From NCBI GenBank assembly GCA_964584165.1, contig CAZOYW010000019.1:1-53054 (forward strand): 53,054 nt of DNA, read 5' to 3'. Below are positions 33,767 through 41,393 of this stretch, piece by piece; within the stretch, counting starts at the first letter, position 1; each line of letters starts with the position of its first letter. A program made the position numbers and the translations under genes. Below the pieces are notes generated by a model. It ran no database searches and was not told the origin of the DNA. It was given only the letters and a program-made list of their open reading frames with translations. The DNA is from CAZKCI01 sp964584165 (GTDB taxonomy: Bacteria > Auribacterota > Erginobacteria > Erginobacterales > CAZKCI01).

Positions 33767-34156
33767 ATGCAGGACTTCGACCGCATCTTCGAGAGGATGG
33801 ACGACTTCTTCGACCGCCTTTTCGACCGCTCCCTCATCCAATACCTCCCCTACGCCGGGACGCAGTGGCAGCCCGCGCTCGACCTCTACGAGACGGAGAC
33901 GAGCATCCGGGCGATCCTCGAGCTCCCCGGGGTGGAGGAGAAGGACCTCGAGGTCCGGGTGGAGGCGGGGCGGCTGATCGTGAGCGGGGTCCGTCGCCGC
34001 CCCGTCTGTCCGGGGCTGACCCGCTACCACAATCTCGAGCTCCCCTTCGGGCGCTTTCTGCGGATCATCCCCCTCGGCTCGCCGGTGAAGGACGCGCTCC
34101 GGCCCCGCCTCCGCGACGGCATCCTGGTCGTCGAGCTCTCCAAGAAGAAGGCCTGA
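33767..34156 (+). CDS. Small heat-shock protein, Hsp20/alpha-crystallin family
   Basis: 129 aa cytosolic holdase chaperone. An N-terminal amphipathic segment (FDRIFERMDDFFDRLFDRSL) is followed by the alpha-crystallin domain: PALDLYETETSIRAILELPG VEEKDLEVRVEAGRLIVSGV, then RYHNLELPFGRFLRIIPLGS and DGILVVELSKKKA. The C-terminal IxI tail motif is missing, so oligomerisation may differ from larger family members. The TGA is 2 nt before the lon GTG; chaperone and protease are therefore one operon, consistent with stress control. Confidence 0.9.
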   Translation: MQDFDRIFERMDDFFDRLFDRSLIQYLPYAGTQWQPALDLYETETSIRAILELPGVEEKDLEVRVEAGRLIVSGVRRRPVCPGLTRYHNLELPFGRFLRIIPLGSPVKDALRPRLRDGILVVELSKKKA

Positions 34157-34158
34157 CC

Positions 34159-36546
34159 GTGGCCGAGAACGAGACAGCCGGCAACAATCACGCCATTCCG
34201 GCCGTTCTCCCGATCCTCCCGGTTCGGAACGTGGTCATCTTTCCCGGGATGGCCCTCCCGCTCGGGATCGGGCGGGATTCCTCGCTCAAGCTGGTGGAGG
34301 AGGCGCTCCTGGGCAAGGGGATGATCGGGGCGATGACCCAGAAGGACCCCGCCGCCGAGGCCCCGGGGCCGGAGGGGCTCCCCGGGGTCGGGACGGTCTG
34401 CCGGATCGTCCGCTTCCTCAAGCCTCCCTCGGGGGCGCAGATGATCATCGCCCAGGGGCTGGTCCGCTTCCGGCCCCGGTCGTTCGTCGGGCGGGATCCC
34501 TACCTCTCGGCCGAGATCGAGCAGCTCCCGGATGCGGCGGAGAAGACGCGGGAGATCGAGGCCCGCGCGGTCGGGGTCCGCAAGCTCGCCCTGCGCGTGG
34601 TGGAGCTCTCCCCCTCCATCCCGGACGAACTGGGCGCGGCGATCCAGTCGATCTCCGATCCCGGCCTCCTGATCGACCTGATCGCGGGGACGCTCAACCT
34701 GGAGACGGCGAAGAAGCAGGAAATCCTGGAGACGCTCGACCTGAACGAGCGCTTTGCCCTGGTCACCCGCCTCCTCACCGACCAGCTCGACCTTCTCGAG
34801 CTCTCCGACCGGATCCAGGCCCAGGTCAAGTCCTCGATCGACAAGAGCCAGCGGGAGTTCTACCTGCGCGAGCAGATGCGCGCCATCCAGAAGGAGCTGG
34901 GAGAGGCGGACGAGTCCAAGCGGGAGGCCGAGGAGATCAGGGAGAAGATCGCCCGGGCGAAGCTTCCCCCCGAGGCGGAGAAGGAGGCGCTCCGCCAGCT
35001 CGGGCGGATGTCCCAGATGACCGCCGCCAGCCCCGAGTACTCGGTGGTCCGGACCTGGCTGGAGTGGATCCTCGACCTCCCCTGGTCGGTCCAGACCGAG
35101 GACCACCTCGACCTCGCCGCCGCCCGGGCCATTCTGGACGAGGACCACTACGACCTCCCGAAGGTGAAGGAGCGGATCGTCGAATACCTCGCGGTCCGCA
35201 AGCTCAAGCCGGACGCCCGCGGCCCCATCCTCTGCTTCGTCGGACCCCCGGGGACGGGGAAGACCTCGCTCGGCCAGTCGATCGCCCGGGCGCTGGGCCG
35301 GCGCTTCGTCCGGATCTCGCTCGGGGGAATCCGGGACGAGGCGGAGATCCGCGGCCACCGCCGGACCTACGTCGGCGCCCTGCCCGGGCGGATCGTCCAG
35401 GGGATGCGCAAGGCGGCCTCCCGCAACCCCGTCTTCATGCTCGACGAGGTGGACAAGATCGGCCTCGACTTCCGGGGCGACCCCTCGAGCGCCCTCCTTG
35501 AGGTCCTCGATCCCGAGCAGAACCACTCCTTCTCCGACCACTACCTGGAGGTCCCCTTCGACCTCTCGCGGGCGATGTTCATCGCCACCGCCAACGTCCT
35601 GGAGCCGATCCCCGCCCCCCTCCGCGACCGGATGGAGGTGCTGGAGCTGCCCGGCTACACCGAGGAGGAGAAGGTGGCGATCGCCCGAACCCACCTCATC
35701 CCCCGCCAGCTCCAGGCGCATGGGCTCTCCCCCCGCGACCTCTCGCTCACGCCCCCCGCCCTCCACCGGATCATCTCCTCCTACACGCGGGAGGCGGGCC
35801 TGCGCAACCTGGAGCGGGAGATCGCCGCGGTCTGCCGCTCCGTCGCCCGGGCGGTGGCGGAGGGGAAGCCGGGCCAGGCGAAAATCGGCCCGGCCGACCT
35901 CGGGAGATTGCTCGGCCCGATCCGTTTCTTCCCCGACCTGGCCGAGCGGACCGCGCCCCCCGGGGTGGCCACGGGTCTCGCCTGGACGCCCGCCGGGGGG
36001 GAGATCATCTTCATCGAGGCCACCCGGATGCCGGGGAAGGGGAACCTGGTCCTCACCGGGTCGCTGGGAGCGGTGATGAAGGAGTCGGCCCAGGCCGCCC
36101 TCTCCTACATCCGCTCCCAGGGCGAGCGTTTGGAGCTTCCGCCCGATTTTTTCTCCGCCTCGGACATCCACATCCACGTCCCGGCCGGGGCCATCCCCAA
36201 GGACGGCCCCTCGGCCGGGATGGCGATCTTCGCCGCGCTCGCCTCCCTCTTCTCCAACCGGCCGGTCCGTTCCGACGTGGCGATGACCGGCGAGATCACC
36301 CTCCGGGGTCTCGCCCTGCCGGTGGGGGGGATCAAGGAGAAGGCGCTGGCCGCCCGGCGGGCGGGGATCGCCGAGGTGGTCCTGCCGGAGAAGAACCGCA
36401 AGGATCTCGCCGAGATCCCGCCCGCCTCCCGTCGCCGCCTGCGCTTCCGCTTCGTCCGGAGGATGGAAGACGCGCTCCCGATCGTGCTCTGCCCAAAGGC
36501 AAGGCAGAAGGCAGAAGTGAGAAGGCAGAAGGCGCGTAACGTGTGA
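34159..36546 (+). CDS. lon: ATP-dependent protease Lon
   Basis: 795 aa from the GTG at 34159 (VAENETAGNNHAIPAVLPIL); the frame upstream overlaps hsp20 and is rejected. LAN substrate domain (LPILPVRNVVIFPGMALPLG), coiled coil (REQMRAIQKELGEADESKRE), AAA+ Walker A GPPGTGKT (362-369), FMLDEVDKIG, GYTEEEKVAIARTHLIPRQL, and the protease domain with Ser685 in KDGPSAGMAI and Lys728 in KEKALAA, the expected 43-residue spacing. It degrades misfolded proteins in the cytosol. The last ~17 residues (PKARQKAEVRRQKARNV) are encoded by an AGAAGGC word array and are not a family feature. Confidence 0.95.
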   Translation: MAENETAGNNHAIPAVLPILPVRNVVIFPGMALPLGIGRDSSLKLVEEALLGKGMIGAMTQKDPAAEAPGPEGLPGVGTVCRIVRFLKPPSGAQMIIAQGLVRFRPRSFVGRDPYLSAEIEQLPDAAEKTREIEARAVGVRKLALRVVELSPSIPDELGAAIQSISDPGLLIDLIAGTLNLETAKKQEILETLDLNERFALVTRLLTDQLDLLELSDRIQAQVKSSIDKSQREFYLREQMRAIQKELGEADESKREAEEIREKIARAKLPPEAEKEALRQLGRMSQMTAASPEYSVVRTWLEWILDLPWSVQTEDHLDLAAARAILDEDHYDLPKVKERIVEYLAVRKLKPDARGPILCFVGPPGTGKTSLGQSIARALGRRFVRISLGGIRDEAEIRGHRRTYVGALPGRIVQGMRKAASRNPVFMLDEVDKIGLDFRGDPSSALLEVLDPEQNHSFSDHYLEVPFDLSRAMFIATANVLEPIPAPLRDRMEVLELPGYTEEEKVAIARTHLIPRQLQAHGLSPRDLSLTPPALHRIISSYTREAGLRNLEREIAAVCRSVARAVAEGKPGQAKIGPADLGRLLGPIRFFPDLAERTAPPGVATGLAWTPAGGEIIFIEATRMPGKGNLVLTGSLGAVMKESAQAALSYIRSQGERLELPPDFFSASDIHIHVPAGAIPKDGPSAGMAIFAALASLFSNRPVRSDVAMTGEITLRGLALPVGGIKEKALAARRAGIAEVVLPEKNRKDLAEIPPASRRRLRFRFVRRMEDALPIVLCPKARQKAEVRRQKARNV

Positions 36547-36606
36547 AGTGTAACGAACAGCTGGAACCGTCGCCGTTTCCCATTACACTTTATACCTTAC
36601 ACTTCT
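36495..36606. repeat. AGAAGGC and GTGTAA word arrays at the lon 3' end
   Basis: AAGGCAAGGCAGAAGGCAGA AGTGAGAAGGCAGAAGGCG runs through the lon C-terminus. It is followed by AACGTGTGAAGTGTAACG and inverted CATTACACTTTATACCTTAC ACTTC, which ends beside the stop of the gene at 36608. Confidence 0.75.
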
Positions 36607-36607
36607 T

Positions 36608-37603
36608 TCATCGCCACTCCGGATACCAGTACGACGCCTCGTCCCGGGTCAGGCGGAGGACCGGGTTCTTGGCCGGGTCGTCGGCGAGGCTCAGGAGGTA
36701 GAGCTGCCAGTTCTTCCCCTCCCGCTGGGAGGAGAAGGCGATCCGGTCGGCCTCGGGGGAGAGGGTGGGGGAGAGGGCGTCGCCGTCGCCCCGGGTCAGG
36801 CGCTGGTAGCTTCCCTCCCGGAACTTGTATTTCCAGATGTCCTTGGTCGCCCCCAGCCCCGACGCGGCGATCAGCGCCCCCCCGTCCGGAGTGAAGCAGA
36901 AGCGGCTCTCGGCGCAGCCGTGGGCGACGATCTCCCGGGGCGCCCCCCCGTTTTCGATCAGGTAAACCTTGGGATTCCCGGCCTGGAGGTAGGCGAAGGC
37001 GATGAGGTCGCCGTCGGAAGAGACGGCGATCGGCCCGCCCTGGCCGGCCGGGAACGAGGTCAGGACCCGCTGATTCTCCCCCTCGTCGTCCATCAGGCAG
37101 AGCTGGTCGGCCTCCCCGACCCGGGAGAAGCAGGCGATAGTCTCGCCGTCCGGGAGGAAGACGGGGAAGGAGTCGTCGTCCTCGTTCTCGGTCAGGCGGA
37201 CGAGGTCGTCCCCGTCCGCGTCCATCAGGTAGATCTCGCGGTTGCCGTCCCGGTCGGAGACGAAAACGATCCGGTCGCGGTCGGGGGACCAGGAGGCGTA
37301 GCCGTCGAAGGCGGGATGGTCGGTGAGCTTCGTCGCCGTCCCCTCCCCGAAGTCGAGGAGCCAGACCTCGGAATCGCCGGAGCGGTCGGAGTGGCAGATG
37401 AGGGAAATCCCGCCCAGCCCCTCCGCCGGCGCCGCCGCGAACGTCTCCGCCGCCGCGCGGGGCGCGGGCGAGGCCTCCACCGCCGGCGGGGAAGCCGGCG
37501 CCGCCGCCTTTTCGGGGAAAAGGGGGACCGGCTGGGTACGCGGCCCGCAGGAGGCGGCGGCGAGGAAGAAGGCCGCGAGCGCGTATGTCGCCAGTTTTTT
37601 CAT
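36608..37603 (-). CDS. TolB-like beta-propeller lipoprotein
   Basis: 331 aa. Lipoprotein signal MKKLATYALAAFFLAAASC with a lipobox-type Ala-Ala-Ser-Cys (Cys19). A Pro/Ala-rich linker (25-60) is followed by about six PD40/WD40-like TolB repeats: SWSPDRDRIVFVSDRDGNRE, DSFPVFLPDGETIACFSRVG, PIAVSSDGDLIAFAYLQAGN, CFTPDGGALIAASG, PTLSPEADRIAFSSQREGKN. No TolB N-terminal domain is seen, so it is a propeller-only relative; probably periplasmic and membrane-tethered. The function is unknown. It is downstream of the porin gene on the same strand but separated by a strong hairpin. Confidence 0.85.
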   Translation of the reverse strand: MKKLATYALAAFFLAAASCGPRTQPVPLFPEKAAAPASPPAVEASPAPRAAAETFAAAPAEGLGGISLICHSDRSGDSEVWLLDFGEGTATKLTDHPAFDGYASWSPDRDRIVFVSDRDGNREIYLMDADGDDLVRLTENEDDDSFPVFLPDGETIACFSRVGEADQLCLMDDEGENQRVLTSFPAGQGGPIAVSSDGDLIAFAYLQAGNPKVYLIENGGAPREIVAHGCAESRFCFTPDGGALIAASGLGATKDIWKYKFREGSYQRLTRGDGDALSPTLSPEADRIAFSSQREGKNWQLYLLSLADDPAKNPVLRLTRDEASYWYPEWR

Positions 37604-37608
37604 CCCAT

Positions 37609-37660
37609 TTTTCTTGACCCCTCCGCGGCGAGATCGCCCGCCGCGGAGGGGCCAAGAAAA
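37609..37660. other. Strong 22-bp hairpin after the porin gene
   Basis: Arms 37609-37630 and 37639-37660 match at 21 of 22 positions (CGCCGCGGAGGGG CAAGAAAA type). It lies 2 bases past the barrel gene stop. The T-rich side precedes rather than follows the stem on both strands, so it is not a standard intrinsic terminator; it could stabilise the upstream mRNA end. Confidence 0.6.
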
Positions 37661-37662
37661 AT

Positions 37663-38496
37663 TCAGAAGGCGTACGACGCCCCGCCGAAGATCTCGAAGT
37701 CGGGAGCGACGTCGTCGAGCCCGACGCCGAGCCCGCCGCGGAGGGAGAAGTTCTCCTGGAGGGCGTATTCCAAACCGCCGGTGAGCTCGATGTCGTTATC
37801 CATGTCCTTGTAGGGCTCGGTCCCGAAGTTGAGCTCGCCCAGGAGGTTCAGCTCGTCGTTGATCTGGTAGATGATCCCGCCGCCGATCTCGAAGGAGGCC
37901 TGGCCGTCCAGCTCGTACTTGGTGTTTTTGACCTTCTTGTCGGCGTCGGCGTTGATCCGCAGGCCGAGGTGGGTGGAGAGGGCGAAGTTGTCGGCGATGT
38001 AGTAGCGGAGCGCCCCGAAGAGCTCGACGTTGAACTCGCCGGTGGCCCAGGGGGAGATCACCTTCTCCGCCCCGGTGGGCAGGGTGAAGAGAAGGCCGGC
38101 GGCGAGCTTGACCGGGTCGTCGATGAACTGGTACTTGCCCCAAAGGTCGAGGTCGCTTAAGCCCGTGCCGCTCCCCTTCTCCCCGTTCTTGGAGGACGAG
38201 GAGAGGAACCAGGCCCGTCCTCCCACCTCCAGTTGCTCCAGGTTGGGGATGGGCATGGCGAAGATAGGGCCGATCGCGAAGACGTCGGTCTTCATCTTGC
38301 TCGATCCGACCGGCGTATCCAGGTCGCGGGAGAAGTGCTGGTAGCGCATCTGGCCGTAGATCCAGGGGTTGACGAAGACCTCGCCGTCCCACTCCGGCCG
38401 CTGCAGGAGGCGGGTGTTGGGCGAGATCACGGCGAAGGCCGGCGCCGCGGCGGCCAGCAGGGCCGCCGCGACGATGAAGGCTATGATGTGTTTCAC
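37663..38496 (-). CDS. Outer-membrane beta-barrel protein
   Basis: 277 aa from a GTG at 38496, with AAGGAG 8 nt upstream. Signal peptide MKHIIAFIVAAALLAAAAPA..A. The mature part alternates hydrophobic residues in strands (FNVELFGALRYYIADNFALS, ASFEIGGGIIYQINDELNLL, ENFSLRGGLGVGLDD) and ends SYAF with a terminal Phe, the Bam recognition signature. It resembles transporter-like putative porins of the MetA-pathway/OmpW type; the substrate is unknown. Confidence 0.85.
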   Translation of the reverse strand: MKHIIAFIVAAALLAAAAPAFAVISPNTRLLQRPEWDGEVFVNPWIYGQMRYQHFSRDLDTPVGSSKMKTDVFAIGPIFAMPIPNLEQLEVGGRAWFLSSSSKNGEKGSGTGLSDLDLWGKYQFIDDPVKLAAGLLFTLPTGAEKVISPWATGEFNVELFGALRYYIADNFALSTHLGLRINADADKKVKNTKYELDGQASFEIGGGIIYQINDELNLLGELNFGTEPYKDMDNDIELTGGLEYALQENFSLRGGLGVGLDDVAPDFEIFGGASYAF

Positions 38497-38583
38497 GAAG
38501 GCATCTCCTTGTTTGGGCGATGGTCAGCGTTGCGAGCAATGCTCCCGGACGTGCCGCGTCGCCTCCTTTCGTTTCCGGGCGGA

Positions 38584-39834
38584 TTAGAAGATATACGATG
38601 AAGCCAGGAATAGGTAGAGGTAGGACTCGTCGGCGTTCACAACGTCCGCCTGGGTGGGCGAGGACCAGCCGACGTAATCCCCGGATCCCCAGACGTAATT
38701 GAGGCCGACGTTGATCGTGGTGTGCTCGGTCTCCCGCCCCGCGCTCAGGGTGATCCCGTACTTGTCGATCTGGGCGGGATAGTACGACGTCTCGACCTCG
38801 GTCTCGGGCGCGGAGGAGCGGCTGGTAAAGAAGCCCAGCCGGAGGGGGTAGTGGTCTACGACGTAGTATTCCCCGCCCAGGTTAACGTCGACCGTCCCCT
38901 CCCGGCGCAGGGGATAGGTCCAGAAGGTCCCGAACTGGTCGTAGCCCTCGAACCGGTTGAAGCTCGTGGGGAAATGGTAAGTCAGGTCGAGCCCCAGCCC
39001 CCAGCGCTCGGCGGGCCGGCAGGAGACGCCGGCGGTGACCCGGGTGGGGAGCTTGTTCTCGGTGTCGGCGTCGTCGACGTATGATCCCTCCAGGATGCCC
39101 GTGGAGCTGACGCGCTTGATCAGGTACTCGCCGTCCCCGCTGACGTGGACGCTCGGCGTCTGGACGGAGAGCCCCAGCGCCCAGGTCTCGTCCAGATCGT
39201 AGCGCAGCCCCAGGACCGCGGCCAGGGAGAGGTCGTTATACTTGATCGACTCGGAGGCCGAGAGGCCGGAGTCGCCGAAGAGCCAGTCGCGAAACCAGCT
39301 GTAAGAGCGGTAGATGCCGAAAAGAGAGACCCCGGCGGTGAGCTTCGGACCGAGCCGGCAGCCCAGGGACGGCCCGAGCCAGAGCGTCTGGTCGTCCAGG
39401 TTGTACTTGAAGTAGTGGTTGTCGTTTGTGAAGGCCTCCAGGTCGTTGCTGGAACTCCGGTCGGGGATGAAGGCGGAGAGGGCGAGGGAGATGTCCTCGT
39501 TCACCTTCCAGATCGAGCCGAAGGTGGAGGGGATGGTGACGAAGGAGTCGATGTCGATATTCTCGCCGGGATACCAGCCGTCGTCGGCGCTGAAGCGGCT
39601 GAACCCGTAGAGGCTGGCGGAGAGGGAGATGGTGCTGGCGGGGGTGAAGGCGAGCCCGGCCGGGTTGTAGTAGCAGGCGTCCACCGAGCTGGCCGAGGCG
39701 GTGACCGCCCCGCCCATGCCGGCCGCCCGCTCGCCGACGATGAAGTTCTGGTAGTTTCCATCGCTGGCCCTCGCCGTTTGGGCGGAGAGCGCCGCGACAG
39801 CGGAGAGGAGAAGGAAAGCCGTTCCGCGCTGCAT
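38584..39834 (-). CDS. FadL/OMPP1-family outer-membrane protein, copy 1
   Basis: 416 aa; GGGAGG 6 nt before the ATG. Signal peptide MQRGTAFLLLSAVAALSAQT..A. The FadL N-terminal signature is present: VGERAAGMGGAVTASASSVD ACYYNPAGLAF. Barrel strands follow (LGLDLTYHFPTSFNRF, VDVNLGGEYYVVDHYPLRLG), then TTINVGLNYVWGSGD and a terminal SSYIF with C-terminal Phe. FadL proteins admit hydrophobic compounds such as fatty acids. A paralogue follows at 40029 and shares the NYQN...GERxxGM and SSYIF ends. Confidence 0.87.
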   Translation of the reverse strand: MQRGTAFLLLSAVAALSAQTARASDGNYQNFIVGERAAGMGGAVTASASSVDACYYNPAGLAFTPASTISLSASLYGFSRFSADDGWYPGENIDIDSFVTIPSTFGSIWKVNEDISLALSAFIPDRSSSNDLEAFTNDNHYFKYNLDDQTLWLGPSLGCRLGPKLTAGVSLFGIYRSYSWFRDWLFGDSGLSASESIKYNDLSLAAVLGLRYDLDETWALGLSVQTPSVHVSGDGEYLIKRVSSTGILEGSYVDDADTENKLPTRVTAGVSCRPAERWGLGLDLTYHFPTSFNRFEGYDQFGTFWTYPLRREGTVDVNLGGEYYVVDHYPLRLGFFTSRSSAPETEVETSYYPAQIDKYGITLSAGRETEHTTINVGLNYVWGSGDYVGWSSPTQADVVNADESYLYLFLASSYIF

Positions 39835-39974
39835 AGAAACCTCCCTCGAAGGCAGTTTATACCCAAAGGAACGCTACCAGGAGAAGGGAGGGATGTAAAG
39901 GGAAAAGTAAAAATATGGGCAAGAAAAGGCTAAACAGGTTCAGGGGTTCAACTCTGAAAGCTCAACGCCAGGGA

Positions 39975-40030
39975 GCAATCGCCCGCATTATTCATGAAGA
40001 TCTTCCCGATCTTCATGAATAATGCGGGCT
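39975..40030 (-). repeat. AGCCCGCATTA stem-loop element at a gene end
   Basis: Minus strand AGCCCGCATTATTCATGAAG ATCGGGAAGATCTTCATGAA TAATGCGGGCGATTGC. Its first two bases are part of the TAG stop of the FadL-like gene. Matches 23534-23589, including the GATTGC tail and orientation toward the gene. Confidence 0.87.
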
Positions 40031-41321
40031 AGAAGATATACGACGAGGAGAGGGAAAGCAGCAGATACGACTCCCGGGTGTCCACGACCGCGGTGGTGGA
40101 GTCGGGAGCGTAGCCCAGTGTCTTCCCGTCCCCCCAGACGTAGGTCAGGCCGACGTTGATCGTGGTGTGCTCGGTCTCGTTGCCGATCGAGAGGGTGGCG
40201 CCGTACATGTCGATCTGGTCGGTGGTCAGGGGGATCAGGGGGTCGGGATCGGGCGCGGAGGAGATGTTGGTGAAAAAGCCGGCCCGGAGGGGATAGCTCT
40301 CCCTTACGTAGTATTCGCCGCCCAGGTTCACGTTTACCACCCCGAGACGCCGGAGGGAATACTCGACGTCGCCTCCGCTCCAGTCGTCGGTTCCCGAGAG
40401 CTCGTCGTAGCTCGTGGGGAGGTGCCAGTTGAGGTCGCACTCCAGGGCGTAGCGCTTGGGCTCCCGCAGGGCCGCGCCGAAGGAGAAGCGGGCGGGGAGG
40501 CGGTTCTGGCTCTCCATGCCGTCGGAGTGGACGATGTAGTCGTCGTCCGGCACGGTCTCGGCGTAGAGGAGGGACCCCGACCCGCGCAGGTTGACCGACG
40601 GGGTCTGGACGGCGGCGCCGAGGAGGATGCGGTCGGTGAGCCGGTACTGCGCGCCGAGGAGGGCGAGGAGGCTGTAGTTGGTGAAGTCCACATCGTAGAT
40701 GCGGCTGGCCTGGTCGAGCACCCGGTCGGGGGGGACGGTGCTCTGGGCGATCGTCCAGTTCTGCTTCAGCACCGCCGAGCGGTAGACGACGAAGACCGAA
40801 CCCCCCAGGGTCAGGCGGTCGCTGGCCAGGTAGCCCAGGGAGGGGCCGATCCAGAGCTGCTGGTCGTCGACGATGTAGGAGAAGTATTCGTAGGCGGCGA
40901 GCCCGGCCCCGGCCGTTCCCGGAGTCCGGAACGACTCCTCGTGGTTGTAGTTGATGTCGTCGGGGATGAAGGCGGAGAAGGCGAGCTTGAGGCGGTCTGA
41001 GACGTTGAGGACCGAACCGAAGGAAGAGGGGATGGTCTCGAACTCCCGGACCGAGTAGTTGTGATCGGGACCCAGCCCGCTGAAGACGGTGTAGCGGTAG
41101 ATCCCGTAGATGCTGGTGGAGAGGGAGAGGCGGCTGGCGGTGACGCGGCCGAGGCCGGCCGGGTTGTAGTAGGCGGCGTCGAGGTCGGCCGTGGTGGCGA
41201 TCACCGCCCCGGCCATCCCGGACCCGCGCTCGCCCAGGGTGTAGTTCTGGTAGTTCCCGTCGTCGGCCGGTGCCGCCGCGGCGAAAAAGGCGGCGGCGAG
41301 AAAGGCGGGGAGCGTTCTCAT
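40029..41321 (-). CDS. FadL/OMPP1-family outer-membrane protein, copy 2
   Basis: 430 aa from the ATG at 41321 (MRTLPAFLAAAFFAAAAPAD signal peptide); the very long frame upstream is a shadow of the kinase gene. Signature LGERGSGMAGAVIATTADLD AAYYNPAGL. It shares NYQNYTLGER, VNVNLGGEYYVRESYPLRAG, TTINVGLTYVWGDGK and SSYIF with the gene at 38584, so the two are paralogues, probably from a tandem duplication. A TATCAT hexamer lies 7 nt before the ATG. It is divergent from the kinase gene with a 72-bp gap. Confidence 0.87.
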   Translation of the reverse strand: MRTLPAFLAAAFFAAAAPADDGNYQNYTLGERGSGMAGAVIATTADLDAAYYNPAGLGRVTASRLSLSTSIYGIYRYTVFSGLGPDHNYSVREFETIPSSFGSVLNVSDRLKLAFSAFIPDDINYNHEESFRTPGTAGAGLAAYEYFSYIVDDQQLWIGPSLGYLASDRLTLGGSVFVVYRSAVLKQNWTIAQSTVPPDRVLDQASRIYDVDFTNYSLLALLGAQYRLTDRILLGAAVQTPSVNLRGSGSLLYAETVPDDDYIVHSDGMESQNRLPARFSFGAALREPKRYALECDLNWHLPTSYDELSGTDDWSGGDVEYSLRRLGVVNVNLGGEYYVRESYPLRAGFFTNISSAPDPDPLIPLTTDQIDMYGATLSIGNETEHTTINVGLTYVWGDGKTLGYAPDSTTAVVDTRESYLLLSLSSSYIF

Positions 41322-41393
41322 CGGGGGAATGATATGCCGATCCGCGGGCAAGTTTCCAGGTTTTTCGAGTCTGGGGCATGGTACCATTTCCCC

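Noticed and set aside
37609..37660. Intrinsic terminator after the porin gene
   Set aside because: The stem is strong, but neither strand has a T-run immediately after it; the T and A stretches pair within the stem.
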